A stretch of DNA of 64,000 nt, taken from assembly GCF_001612725.1 (NCBI RefSeq), contig NZ_BDAZ01000034.1:62001-126000 (forward strand), in the 5' to 3' direction. The DNA comes from Nocardia anaemiae NBRC 100462 (GTDB taxonomy: Bacteria > Actinomycetota > Actinomycetes > Mycobacteriales > Mycobacteriaceae). Shown one piece after another: positions 43,143 through 52,221 of the stretch (the stretch's first letter is position 1; each line of letters starts with the position of its first letter). The notes beneath the pieces are model-generated. The model had not been told where the DNA came from, searched no databases, and saw only the letters and a program-made list of their open reading frames with translations. The position numbers were made by a program, and so were the translations under genes.

Positions 43143-44219
43143 TCACCCGACCGCTGAGAGATATTCGCTGTAGAACAGGCCGAGTCCGACCGCCGACGCC
43201 ATGGCCGCCAACAGCCAGAACCGAATAATCACCGTAGTCTCGGCCCACTTGCTGAGTTCGAAGTGATGATGGAACGGCGCCATCTTGAATAGCCGGTTGC
43301 GGGTTGTGCGATACACCGCGACCTGCAGCACCACCGAGGCGGTTTCGGCGACGAACAGCGCACCGATCACGACCATCAGCAACTCGGTGCGGGTCGTGAT
43401 GGACAGACCCGCGAGCATGCCGCCCAGGGCCAGCGAACCGGTATCGCCCATGAAGATCTTGGCGGGCGCGGCATTCCACCACAGGAAGCCGACGCAGGCG
43501 GCGGCGGCCGAGGCGCAGACCAGTGCCAGATCCAGCGGATCGCGCACGTTGTAGCAGCCCGCCTCCGGGATCGTCGCGCAGGCATTGCGGTACTGCCAGA
43601 ACGTGATGATCACGTAGGCGCCGAGCACCAGGCTCATCGAACCCGCGGCGAGACCGTCAAGGCCGTCGGTCAGATTCACCGCATTCGACCAGGCCACGAC
43701 CAGCAGACAGGCCCAGCACAGGAAGATGATCACGCCCATCGACACCGTGGTGATATCGCGGACATAGGACAGATGCTTACTCGCCGGGGTCAACCCGTTG
43801 CCACCGCGGAACTGCAAGGCGAGGATGCCGAAAAGGACCGCTGCGCTGATCTGACCGACGTACTTGCCCGCGGCCGACAACCCCAGATTGCGCTGCTTGC
43901 GCAGCTTGATGAAGTCGTCGAGAAAGCCGACCACACCCAGTGCGGTGGTCAGTCCGAGCACCAGAATGCCCGAGGCGGATGGCCCGTCGGCGTCGTAGCC
44001 GATGCCGATCAGATGCGAACCGAGGTAACCGGCCCACATGCCGACCAGAATGGCAACACCACCCATGGTCGGGGTGCCGCGTTTGGCCTGATGACTGGCC
44101 GGACCATCGACCCGGATCTCCTGCCCGAAGCCCTGCCTGGCGAAGATCCGTATGAGCAGCGGCGTCAACAGAATGGAGACCGCGAGCGCGATCCCCGCCG
44201 CGAACAGAATCTGTCTCAT
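43143..44219 (-). CDS. mraY: Phospho-MurNAc-pentapeptide translocase MraY
   Basis: Membrane enzyme forming lipid I; 358 residues with ten predicted helices. Catalytic segments FLDDFIKLRKQ, NLTDGLDGLA and FMGDTGSLALGG, and the HHH motif in APFHHHFELSKW, are all present. It overlaps murF by four bases. Confidence 0.97.
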   Translation of the reverse strand: MRQILFAAGIALAVSILLTPLLIRIFARQGFGQEIRVDGPASHQAKRGTPTMGGVAILVGMWAGYLGSHLIGIGYDADGPSASGILVLGLTTALGVVGFLDDFIKLRKQRNLGLSAAGKYVGQISAAVLFGILALQFRGGNGLTPASKHLSYVRDITTVSMGVIIFLCWACLLVVAWSNAVNLTDGLDGLAAGSMSLVLGAYVIITFWQYRNACATIPEAGCYNVRDPLDLALVCASAAAACVGFLWWNAAPAKIFMGDTGSLALGGMLAGLSITTRTELLMVVIGALFVAETASVVLQVAVYRTTRNRLFKMAPFHHHFELSKWAETTVIIRFWLLAAMASAVGLGLFYSEYLSAVG

Positions 44220-45730
44220 CCAAGCGCCTCCGTGCTACCCCGACTGATTCCCGCACGTTCCGCGCTGGTCAAATGTTCGGCGACCGCCCACAGACCGACC
44301 GCCTTGGACGCCTTGACCAGCACCACATCGCCCGGCTCGACCTCGTTGTCGAGCAGCGCGATCGCCGCGCCGATATCGGGCACGAGGATCGACTCCTCGC
44401 CCCACGAGCCTTCCATTACCGCGCCCTGGTGCATCGCGTGGGATGGCCTTCCGGTGCCGACCACGATCAGCCGGGAGACATCGAGGCGCACCGCGAGGCG
44501 GCCGATCCGGTCGTGTTCGATGACGGATTCCTCGCCCAGTTCACCCATTTCGCCGAGTACCGCCCAGCTGCGGCGCGGCGAGTCACCCGCGCGTGCCATG
44601 GTCACCAGCGCCTTGAGCGCGGCGCGCACCGAATCCGGATTGGCGTTGTAGGAGTCGTTGACGACGGTGATGCCGTCGGCGGTGGTGCGCACATCCATCC
44701 GGCGCGCCGATGCGGCATGCGCGCCGCCGAGTGCCTGCGCGACGGTGTCGAGGTCGGCACCGCATTCGAGTGCGACGGCGGCGGCGGACAGCGCATTGCC
44801 GACCTGGTGTTCGCCGTGCACGGCGAGCCGCACCGGGATGCTGCCCTTACTGGTGTGCAGGGTGAAGCCCGCGCGCGCCTCGGCATCGAGATGTACGTCG
44901 GTGGCGCGTATTTCGGCATTGCCCGCTTGGCCGACCGTCACCACGCGGGCCCGCGTACGTGCGGCCATGGCAGCGACCTGCGGATCATCGGCATTGAGTA
45001 CCGCCAGACCCGTCGGCGGCAGTGCCTCGACGAGTTCGCCCTTGGTCTGCGCGATCGCCTCGCGACTGCCGAACTCACCGAGATGGGCGGTGCCGACATT
45101 GAGCACGACACCGATCTTCGGCGGCGCGACCTGTGCGAGCGCGGCGATATGGCCCGGTCCGCGCGCCGACATTTCCAGTACCAGGAAGCGGGTGTCGGCG
45201 TCGGCGCGCAGCGCGGTCCACGGATGGCCGAGTTCGTTGTTGAACGATCCGGGCGGCGCGACGACCGGCCCAAGCGGCGTGAGCACGGCCGCGAGCAGAT
45301 CCTTGGTCGAGGTCTTGCCCGATGAGCCGGTCACCCCGATCACGGTGAGTCCGCCTGCCGCGGAAAGACGTTCGACGCTCACCCGGGCGAGCGTAGCGAG
45401 CGCGGCCAGTACCGCGGCTCCCGACCCGTCCGAATCACCGGCCAGCGCAACGGATTTCGCGGGCACGGTACCCGGACTGGGTGCCACCACGATCGCTGGC
45501 ACGCCAACCGGGCGGGCCGCGAGCACCGCGACCGCACCGGCGTCGACGGCGGCCTTCGCATAGTCGTGGCCGTCGGCCTGCTCGCCGGGCAGGGCCAGGA
45601 AAAGATCTCCGGAACCGATTCGGCGCGAATCGAATTCGACCGAGCCGGTAACCGTCACCTCCGGGTCGGGGGCGTCGTGCAGCGTGCCGCCGACGACCTC
45701 CGCGATCTCCCGCAGTGTCATCTCGATCAT
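44216..45730 (-). CDS. murF: UDP-MurNAc-tripeptide D-alanyl-D-alanine ligase
   Basis: Adds D-Ala-D-Ala in the last cytoplasmic Mur step; 504 residues. GVTGSSGKTSTKDLLAAVL is the ATP loop and VVNDSYNANPDSVRAAL a MurF hallmark. It overlaps the murE stop (45727-45730) and the mraY start (44216-44219). Confidence 0.96.
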   Translation of the reverse strand: MIEMTLREIAEVVGGTLHDAPDPEVTVTGSVEFDSRRIGSGDLFLALPGEQADGHDYAKAAVDAGAVAVLAARPVGVPAIVVAPSPGTVPAKSVALAGDSDGSGAAVLAALATLARVSVERLSAAGGLTVIGVTGSSGKTSTKDLLAAVLTPLGPVVAPPGSFNNELGHPWTALRADADTRFLVLEMSARGPGHIAALAQVAPPKIGVVLNVGTAHLGEFGSREAIAQTKGELVEALPPTGLAVLNADDPQVAAMAARTRARVVTVGQAGNAEIRATDVHLDAEARAGFTLHTSKGSIPVRLAVHGEHQVGNALSAAAVALECGADLDTVAQALGGAHAASARRMDVRTTADGITVVNDSYNANPDSVRAALKALVTMARAGDSPRRSWAVLGEMGELGEESVIEHDRIGRLAVRLDVSRLIVVGTGRPSHAMHQGAVMEGSWGEESILVPDIGAAIALLDNEVEPGDVVLVKASKAVGLWAVAEHLTSAERAGISRGSTEALG

Positions 45731-47343
45731 GAAACCGTCAAGTCCTCCGTGTCCGACCCCTGCGGACTCTGCTCAGTATCGGATCGGCCCCGCTCCAGTC
45801 GCTCCAACGCCGCCGCGAGCACCTCGCGGTCGTCGAACGGATGCTTCACACCCTGGATCTCCTGCCCTGCCTCATGTCCCTTACCGGCGACCAGGACCAC
45901 GTCACCGGGACGGGCCCAGTCGACGGCGGCGGCGATGGCCGCCGCCCGGTCTCCGATTTCGCGCACCTCACCGCGTTCGGCCTCCGGGACCGCCAGCGCG
46001 CCGCGGCGCAGCTCGGCGCGAATCGCGGCCGGATCCTCGCTGCGCGGATTGTCGTCGGTGATGATCAGCAGATCGGCGCCGCGCGCACCTGCCGCACCCA
46101 TCAGCGGTCGCTTACCCGCATCCCGGTCGCCGCCCGCGCCGACCACCACGGCCAGCCGACCACCGGCGGACGCTCCCGCCGCCAGATGACCGCGCAGCGT
46201 GGCGATCACCGACTCCACCGCCGCGGGCTTGTGGGCGTAGTCGACGATGGCCAAGAAGTCCTGTCCGCGCTCGACCCGCTGCATCCGGCCCGGCACATCG
46301 ACGGTGGCCAGGGCGGGTGCGGCGACCGCGGGATCGACTCCGGCGGCGGTGCACACCGCCACCGCGAGCAGTCCGTTGGCGATGTTGTAGCGCCCTGGAA
46401 GCCGCAGGCGCACATCGACATTCGCCTTCGGTCCAGCGGCGGTGAATTCCTGCTCAGCGCCGTGCGCGGTTACCGCGCCGGTCAGCTGCCACGTGCCGGA
46501 ACCGGTGGTGGAGACGGTGATCGGGTCCGCGAGACCGGCGGCGAGGCGCTGTCCCCATTCGTCATCGATGCAGATGACCGAAGTGCGTGCGGCGATCGGC
46601 GACTCCGGTTCGAAAAGCCTGCGCTTGGCGGCGAAGTAATCCTCGAAGTCGGCGTGGAAGTCCAGGTGGTCCTGGGAAAGATTGGTGAACGCGCCAACGG
46701 CGAAGCGCACACCGTCCACCCGGCCCAGTGCCAACGCGTGGCTGGACACCTCCATCACGACCGCGTCCACCCCCTGCTCGACCATCAGCGCGAACATGGC
46801 GTGCAGCTGCGGCGCCTCGGGCGTGGTCAACGCGCTCGGCACCCGGCGACCACCGATCCTGGTCTCTATCGTGCCGATCAGCGCCGTGGAAAGGCCACCA
46901 GCGGCCAGCCCGGCCTCCACCAGATAGGCGGTGGTCGTCTTGCCGGAAGTGCCGGTGATGCCGACGATGCGCAGCCGCTCGGACGGATTGCCGTAGATCG
47001 CGCCGGAAAGCTCGCCGAGCACCGACCTCGGCTGCTCGCGCACCAATACCGGCACATCTAGCTCACCCGCCAGTTCGGCGCCCGCGGGATCGGTGAAGAC
47101 CGCGACCGCGCCCCGTTCGACGGCATCGCGGGCGAACCGGGCGCCGTGCGCCTGCGCGCCCGGCAGTGCGGCGAACAGATCACCCGGTCGCACCGCATGC
47201 GAGCGCTGCTCGATGCCGGTGACCTGGATCTGCGCGAGGTCGGCTCGCGACGAGCCGGCACCGGTCAGCGCCAGCACGGTGGACAGCGACGTCGACCGCG
47301 GGTGGGTCGGCCGGAGCACGTGCTGGCTGGACTGCGCGGGCAC
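45727..47343 (-). CDS. murE: UDP-MurNAc-tripeptide synthetase (meso-diaminopimelate adding)
   Basis: Adds the third residue to the stem peptide; 538 residues. GITGTSGKTTTAYLVEAGL is the P-loop. DNPRSEDP is the motif that selects meso-diaminopimelate rather than L-Lys, consistent with a mycolata wall. A GTG at 47343 is preferred because GAGAGGAG lies just before it; an ATG 8 codons upstream has no ribosome site. A 90-bp gap separates it from pbpB. Confidence 0.95.
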   Translation of the reverse strand: MPAQSSQHVLRPTHPRSTSLSTVLALTGAGSSRADLAQIQVTGIEQRSHAVRPGDLFAALPGAQAHGARFARDAVERGAVAVFTDPAGAELAGELDVPVLVREQPRSVLGELSGAIYGNPSERLRIVGITGTSGKTTTAYLVEAGLAAGGLSTALIGTIETRIGGRRVPSALTTPEAPQLHAMFALMVEQGVDAVVMEVSSHALALGRVDGVRFAVGAFTNLSQDHLDFHADFEDYFAAKRRLFEPESPIAARTSVICIDDEWGQRLAAGLADPITVSTTGSGTWQLTGAVTAHGAEQEFTAAGPKANVDVRLRLPGRYNIANGLLAVAVCTAAGVDPAVAAPALATVDVPGRMQRVERGQDFLAIVDYAHKPAAVESVIATLRGHLAAGASAGGRLAVVVGAGGDRDAGKRPLMGAAGARGADLLIITDDNPRSEDPAAIRAELRRGALAVPEAERGEVREIGDRAAAIAAAVDWARPGDVVLVAGKGHEAGQEIQGVKHPFDDREVLAAALERLERGRSDTEQSPQGSDTEDLTVS

Positions 47344-47433
47344 AGGGCTCCTCTCGGGAATCGGCATGGATGGGATCGGGTGTCGAGTCAGGTTACCGAC
47401 GTCGGCTCACGGCCGGGCAACGCGGCTCCAATC

Positions 47434-49365
47434 TTATGAAGCCTGCAGAACGAACCGTCGCGACGGCTCGGGTGACGGCGGGATCCGGTCGCGCTGCAGC
47501 GCCCAAGAGGCGATGTTGTGGAACAGCGGTGCGGCCGAGCCGCCGCCGCTGCCGTCGGAGCTGCGGATCGGCGCGTCGAGCATCAGGCCGATGACGTAGC
47601 GCGGGTTGTCCGCGGGGGCCATACCGGCGAAGGTGATGTAGAACGAGGAGGTGGAATAGCAGCGGCAACTCGGGTCGACCTTCTGCGCGGTGCCGGTCTT
47701 GCCCGCCACCTGATAGCCATCGATCGCCGCGGACGCACCGGTGCCCATCTGCACGCCCATCGGATCGCGCTGCACGACCGCCTGGAACATGGTGCGCAGC
47801 GTGGCGGCGGTCCGTTCGCTCACCACGCGTACGCCGTCGGGCTGCGGCTCCTCGGTGCGGGCGCCGTCCGGTGCGGTCTCGGCCTTGACAATGCGCGGCG
47901 GAATCCGCACGCCACCATTGGCGATGGCCTGGTACATCCCGGTCATCTGCAGGGTCGTCATCGAAAGTCCCTGTCCGATGGGCAGATTCGCGAAGGTACC
48001 GCCGGACCACTGGTCGCGGGCGGGAACCTGGCCCGGGCTCTCGCCCGGCAGCCCGACTCCGGTGCGCTGGCCGAGGCCGAAGCGGTTGACCATATCCGCG
48101 AACCGGTCCTCACCGACCCGCTGCGCCAGCATCAGCGTGCCCACATTGGACGACTTACCGAAGATGCCGGTGGTGGTGTACGGCACGGTGCCGTGCTCCC
48201 AGGCGTCGTGCACGGTGACGCCCGACATCCGGATCTCGCCGGGCACCTGCAACACCTCCTCGGGATTGGTCAAGCCGTATTCGATGGCCGCGGCGGCGGT
48301 CACGATCTTGTTGACCGAACCGGGTTCGAACGGATCCTGCACCGAGGGGTTCTGCATTTCGGCATTGCCCCAATGCTGCGGTCCCAGTGCGGGATTGAAG
48401 GTGTTGTCATTCGACATCGCCAGCACCTGGCCGGTCTTCGCGTCCAGCACCACGGCCGAGGCCGCGTTCGCGCCGGACATCTCCTTGGCCTGCTGCACCT
48501 GCTGCTGCACGTAGTACTGCAGATCCGAATCGAGGGTCAGTTCGACGGAGTAGCCGTTCACCGCGGGCTGCTTATCGCGCCAGCTGCCCGGAATGACCGC
48601 ACCGTCGGAGCCGCGGTCATAGGTGTGCGAACCGTCGGTGCCCGCCAGCAGCGAGTCGAGCGACGATTCGAGCCCCATCTGGCCGTGTCCGTCCCAGCCG
48701 GTGGTGCCGAGCACATTGGCCGCCAGCGAGCCGCCCGGATATTCCCGCACATCCTGGCGTTCGGCGCCGACCTCGGGGAATTGCACGGTGATATCGGAGG
48801 CGATGCGCGGATCCACATTGCGGGCGAGGTAGACGAACGGCGTGTCGCTCTTCAGCTTGTCCATCAGCGCCGATTCGGCGGGCGCGTCCTTGCCGATCTT
48901 GTCGTGGATGGTCTTGGCGATGGCTTTGAGCCGCTCATCGGGATCCGGGGCCTTGGCCGACTTCTCCTTCGCATCGGCGAGTTGTTTGCGCACGACCACC
49001 GGCTGGAAGGTCAGCGCCTGCGCGCTCAAGGTGTAGGCCAGGGACTTGCCGTAGCGGTCGTTGATCGGGCCGCGGGTCGCGGTATCGATCTTGCGGGTGG
49101 TGCGCTGGCTGGCCGCCTGCGCGGACAGGCTGGGCGCGGAAATGCTCTGCACCCAGAGCAATTGGAGCGCGACGACGGCCAGTGCGACAAGCATGATCAC
49201 CCGGCCGACACCGAGACGCAGGCGCAGCGGCCGATCCGGGGCAGCCGTCCGCGTTCTGGATGCGGTTGTCGTCCTCGGTGTTCCGGTGGCTCTGGTCGAG
49301 CCCGCCTTGGCTGCCGACGGCCCGCGGCGCTGACGCGACGCGGGCCTGGTCTGCCGCATGCTCAT
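47434..49365 (-). CDS. pbpB: Septal transpeptidase PbpB (FtsI, class B PBP)
   Basis: A 643-residue penicillin-binding protein that cross-links septal peptidoglycan with FtsW. A disordered basic tail (1-50), one membrane helix (about 54-76), the dimerisation domain and the transpeptidase domain with Ser350-Val-Asn-Lys353, Ser405-Ser-Asn407 and Lys556-Thr-Gly are present. No PASTA repeats follow. The ATG overlaps the ftsL stop (ATGA at 49362-49365). Confidence 0.96.
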   Translation of the reverse strand: MSMRQTRPASRQRRGPSAAKAGSTRATGTPRTTTASRTRTAAPDRPLRLRLGVGRVIMLVALAVVALQLLWVQSISAPSLSAQAASQRTTRKIDTATRGPINDRYGKSLAYTLSAQALTFQPVVVRKQLADAKEKSAKAPDPDERLKAIAKTIHDKIGKDAPAESALMDKLKSDTPFVYLARNVDPRIASDITVQFPEVGAERQDVREYPGGSLAANVLGTTGWDGHGQMGLESSLDSLLAGTDGSHTYDRGSDGAVIPGSWRDKQPAVNGYSVELTLDSDLQYYVQQQVQQAKEMSGANAASAVVLDAKTGQVLAMSNDNTFNPALGPQHWGNAEMQNPSVQDPFEPGSVNKIVTAAAAIEYGLTNPEEVLQVPGEIRMSGVTVHDAWEHGTVPYTTTGIFGKSSNVGTLMLAQRVGEDRFADMVNRFGLGQRTGVGLPGESPGQVPARDQWSGGTFANLPIGQGLSMTTLQMTGMYQAIANGGVRIPPRIVKAETAPDGARTEEPQPDGVRVVSERTAATLRTMFQAVVQRDPMGVQMGTGASAAIDGYQVAGKTGTAQKVDPSCRCYSTSSFYITFAGMAPADNPRYVIGLMLDAPIRSSDGSGGGSAAPLFHNIASWALQRDRIPPSPEPSRRFVLQAS

Positions 49366-50159
49366 CGGGCGCCCTCGTCGGGGTTGGGCCCTGGTTGGGT
49401 GGACTCGGTCTGCGGCTGTGACGCTTGGGCTGGGACGGGCTGCGGAGTTTCCGGTTGCGGTGTCTCAACCGGAGCCTGCGCGACAGCACTCGGCGTCGGT
49501 GTCGGGCTCGGCGTCGGACTCGCCTGTCCCGCAACCGCATTCGCGGGCTGACCGGTATTCGGCTGGGTGGGCGGCGCGATCGGTGTGGTCGTCACCGGAA
49601 CCAATCGTTCACCGCGAGCCTGAGCATTGCCCGTCGGCGGGGCGGTGGGTGTGGCGGGCGAGCTGTTGAGCGGCGGCACCGGTGCGCCCTGTGCGGGCGT
49701 CGGCTTGCCGATCACCGTGACCCCGCCATCGGGTCCGATCACCAGTCGGGCCGGATCCTTGGCCGGGATCATCCCGAGCTCGCGGGCCCGAGCGGCGAGT
49801 TCGGGCGCGGAATCGGCGGCCTCCACCTCACGCTGCAGTGCCGCGCGTTCATCGGCCAGCTTGCGGTTGGTCGCCCTGGCATCGCCGAGCTGGTAGCTGT
49901 CCTCGGCCGAACGGGTGGTGAGCAGCAGGGTGAGCGCGAGACCGCAACCGAGCAGCGCGATGATGGCCGCCACGAACGGAATTCGCCCGGCCATCGCCGA
50001 CGTGCGCCGCTTGGGCAGATCGTGATGGTCCGACTGCTCTGCCCGCATCCGGCGCTTGGCGTAGGCCCGTTGTGCGGCACCCGATTTCACCCGCTCGGCG
50101 GCCTGAACCCGACGGGCGATCCGGCCCGGCGCCTCGACGGTACGCGTGCGCACACTCAT
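49362..50159 (-). CDS. ftsL: FtsL-like bitopic division protein with long Pro/Thr/Gln-rich tail
   Basis: A 265-residue protein at the ftsL position between rsmH and pbpB. A basic N-terminus (1-55), one helix (about 60-80), a short coiled coil (about 85-125, KLADERAALQREVEAA) and a low-complexity, Pro-rich C-terminus (about 150-265) are visible. E. coli FtsL is only about 120 residues; mycobacterial homologues have similar Pro-rich tails. It overlaps both neighbours by four bases. Assigned by position and architecture rather than by sequence identity. Confidence 0.85.
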   Translation of the reverse strand: MSVRTRTVEAPGRIARRVQAAERVKSGAAQRAYAKRRMRAEQSDHHDLPKRRTSAMAGRIPFVAAIIALLGCGLALTLLLTTRSAEDSYQLGDARATNRKLADERAALQREVEAADSAPELAARARELGMIPAKDPARLVIGPDGGVTVIGKPTPAQGAPVPPLNSSPATPTAPPTGNAQARGERLVPVTTTPIAPPTQPNTGQPANAVAGQASPTPSPTPTPSAVAQAPVETPQPETPQPVPAQASQPQTESTQPGPNPDEGAR

Positions 50160-51133
50160 GCTGTCCCCTCCTGGATTCTCTCCGCCGCGCGCATCCGCAC
50201 GGGCGCCGCCCTCGGGTTCTCTTCGATCTCTTGTTCGGTCGCCTTCTCGGCGCCCCGGGTCAGCAACCTGAATTCCGGTCCCATACCGGGTAATTCGACC
50301 GGCAGGTCGACCGGCGTCCGCGATGTGGTGCGCGGCGCCAACTCCTGTTTGACCACCCGATCCTCGAGCGACTGATATGACATGATCACGATCCGGCCGC
50401 CGACCCGCAGCGAATCGAGGGCGGCGGGCAGGGCGGCACGCAGCGAGTCGAGCTCGCCGTTCACCTCCACGCGCAACGCCTGAAAGGTCCGCTTGGCCGG
50501 ATGTCCGCCCGTCCGTCTGGCAGCGGCCGGAATTGTGGCATAAAGCAATTCGACCAATTCGCCACTCGTGCGAAACGGCTTCTGCTGGCGACGGCGCAGC
50601 ACCGCGGACGCGATCTTGCCCGCGAAGCGTTCCTCGCCGTAGGTCTTCAGCACCCGCGCCAGATCACCGTGGCTGTAGGTATTGAGCACGTCCGCGGCGG
50701 TGATGCCCGTGGTCGGATCCATCCGCATATCCAGCGGCGCGTCGACGGAGTAGGCGAAGCCGCGCTCGGCCTCGTCGAGCTGCATCGAGGACACGCCGAG
50801 ATCCATCAGGATGGCGCTCACCGAACCGGTGGTCGGCAGACCGGCCTGCTTCAGCGCGGCCGCGATCCCGTCATATCGGATGTGTACCAAGGTGATTCGG
50901 TCGGCGAACGGAGCCAATCGGGCACCGGCCAATGCCAGCGCATGGGTATCGCGATCGAGTCCGACGAGGCGGATATTCGGGTAGGTCCGCAGGAAGTGTT
51001 CGGCGTGTCCACCCAAACCCAATGTGGCGTCGACATATACCGCGCCGGGTTCGGCGAGCGCCGGGCCGAGAAGCGCGTCGGCTCGCTGGAGCAGAACCGG
51101 AACATGGCGAGGACCGTCCTGTTCACGGTTCAC
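50156..51133 (-). CDS. rsmH: 16S rRNA (cytosine-N4)-methyltransferase RsmH
   Basis: Methylates C1402 of 16S rRNA using SAM; 325 residues. VDATLGLGGHAEHFL is the SAM-binding loop; ILMDLGVSSMQLDEAERGFAY and GGHPAKRTFQALRVEVN are strongly conserved. The GTG at 51133 is preferred because GGGAGG lies five bases upstream and the conserved HVPVLLQR block soon follows; an in-frame GTG at 51193 has no ribosome site. Preceded by the mraW RNA motif and mraZ. Confidence 0.95.
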   Translation of the reverse strand: MNREQDGPRHVPVLLQRADALLGPALAEPGAVYVDATLGLGGHAEHFLRTYPNIRLVGLDRDTHALALAGARLAPFADRITLVHIRYDGIAAALKQAGLPTTGSVSAILMDLGVSSMQLDEAERGFAYSVDAPLDMRMDPTTGITAADVLNTYSHGDLARVLKTYGEERFAGKIASAVLRRRQQKPFRTSGELVELLYATIPAAARRTGGHPAKRTFQALRVEVNGELDSLRAALPAALDSLRVGGRIVIMSYQSLEDRVVKQELAPRTTSRTPVDLPVELPGMGPEFRLLTRGAEKATEQEIEENPRAAPVRMRAAERIQEGTA

Positions 51134-51269
51134 CTCGACCTCCCGGAATCCTGCCTCGCGTCGTCGCGCATCGAGCCGTGTCAGTGGGATCACTCGCTGC
51201 GGGGTCGCCTTGTTACACAGCTACTTTCGAAAATACGAATGCCGCGGGGTCTCTGACCGGAGCCTCGGC

Positions 51270-51296
51270 ACCTGGCGTCGGGGAAGTACGTCAGGG
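51270..51296 (-). ncRNA. mraW RNA motif between mraZ and rsmH
   Basis: On the minus strand a hairpin CTGACG...CGCCAG (plus 51272-51294, one mismatch) presents the loop CTTCCCC (plus 51280-51286). As I recall, this conserved loop defines the actinobacterial mraW RNA motif, found only upstream of mraW/rsmH genes. It probably acts in the mRNA leader or spacer; mechanism unknown. Confidence 0.75.
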
Positions 51297-51341
51297 TCCG
51301 CGCGTCCGGGCAGAGGCCGCGTGGCACTCGTTCGCTCAGGG

Positions 51342-51773
51342 CTAGAAGATTCCGCCCAGCGACTCGTCTCTCGCTTGTGCGTAGTCCTCCTCGTGCTCGG
51401 CGAGGTAGGACTCCCACGCCTGCTTATCCCATATCTCGAGGAAGTCGACCGATCCGATCACCACGCAATCCCGCGAAAGGTTCGCGTAGCGACGATGATC
51501 GGCCGACAACACGATCCGGCCCTGGGCGTCCGGACGCTGTTCATCCGTACCGGCCGCGAGTGCCCGGACGAACGCGCGCGCCTGCGGATTGCTTCGAGAT
51601 GCCGCCGCGGCTCGCCGTGCGAGGGCGGTGAACTCTTCCTTGGGATATACGGCAAGGCTGTGGTCCTGACCCTTCGTGACCATCAACCCTCCCGCCAGAT
51701 CGTCTCGAAATTTCGCAGGCAACGTCAGTCGCCCCTTGTCATCCAACCGAGGTGTATAGGTACCGAGAAACAA
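51342..51773 (-). CDS. mraZ: MraZ, regulator of the division/cell-wall cluster
   Basis: A 143-residue DNA-binding protein with two AbrB-like domains; MFLGTYTPRLDDKGRLTLPAKFRDDL and, in the second half, RPDAQGRIVLSADHRRYA are family signatures. It forms a ring that binds repeated TGGGN boxes upstream of its own gene. The start is TTG at 51773 with GGGAGG seven bases upstream. First gene of the dcw cluster. Confidence 0.95.
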   Translation of the reverse strand: MFLGTYTPRLDDKGRLTLPAKFRDDLAGGLMVTKGQDHSLAVYPKEEFTALARRAAAASRSNPQARAFVRALAAGTDEQRPDAQGRIVLSADHRRYANLSRDCVVIGSVDFLEIWDKQAWESYLAEHEEDYAQARDESLGGIF

Positions 51774-51850
51774 CCCGCTACCTCCCGGATCAACCCCGTC
51801 TTTCGGGGAGCACGATCACCTCGGATGTATGCCCTTCCTCTTGTGCGCGC

Positions 51851-51875
51851 TCCACATTACCCCACTTTCCCCCAC
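51851..51875 (-). promoter_or_regulatory. MraZ operator: three GTGG(G/A) boxes at 10-bp period
   Basis: Read on the minus strand GTGGG (51875-51871), GTGGG (51865-51861) and GTGGA (51855-51851) repeat every 10 bp, 78-102 bp before the mraZ start. This matches the TGGGN direct repeats with 5-base spacers bound by MraZ in E. coli and Mycoplasma. Autoregulation of the cluster is expected. Confidence 0.75.
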
Positions 51876-52155
51876 TTTCAATCGAAACTCAGGGTGATCT
51901 GGCTCCCCGCGTCGTCGATTGCGCAGGTCATCCCAGCTATCACGGTGGTGGAGAACTTTTTCCGTGTTCTGGCGACACGCGCCACACGGCGAGACAAGCG
52001 CCCGACAACTATCAGCAAACGCCCTGGTTCCCCGAGTTTCGGCCGGTAACGGGGCGGCGCGGAGGTGGGTGGTGGGAGGTTGTGGGGGAAGATCGTGGGG
52101 CATTGTGGGGAACCGCGCGCGGCGCGCACGCAGCATCCCTGTAGTTGACGCATGA
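51876..52155. other. Upstream region of mraZ with a plus-strand GTGGG cluster
   Basis: No gene seen in 280 bp. On the plus strand GTGGG occurs at 52065, 52072, 52082, 52095 and 52105; two pairs have the 10-bp MraZ spacing. They point away from mraZ and toward no plus-strand gene. They may form a distal MraZ-binding region or reflect G-rich composition. Confidence 0.35.
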
Positions 52156-52194
52156 GAACGCGCCGCCGCACCTGTTCGGTGCGGCGGCGCGTTC
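52156..52194 (-). terminator. Terminator hairpin of the DUF3040 gene
   Basis: Perfect 16-bp arms GAACGCGCCGCCGCAC (52156-52171) and its complement (52179-52194) with a 7-base loop, 28 bp after the DUF3040 stop. It insulates the mraZ promoter region. Confidence 0.85.
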
Positions 52195-52221
52195 GATATG
52201 TCGATGTCGGCTACGGGCGCG

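Noticed and set aside
45386..45410. Second copy of the GAGCGCAGCGAGCG element
   Set aside because: GCGAGCGTAGCGAGCG here is inside murF coding for normal residues and lacks the rest of the 80-bp unit.
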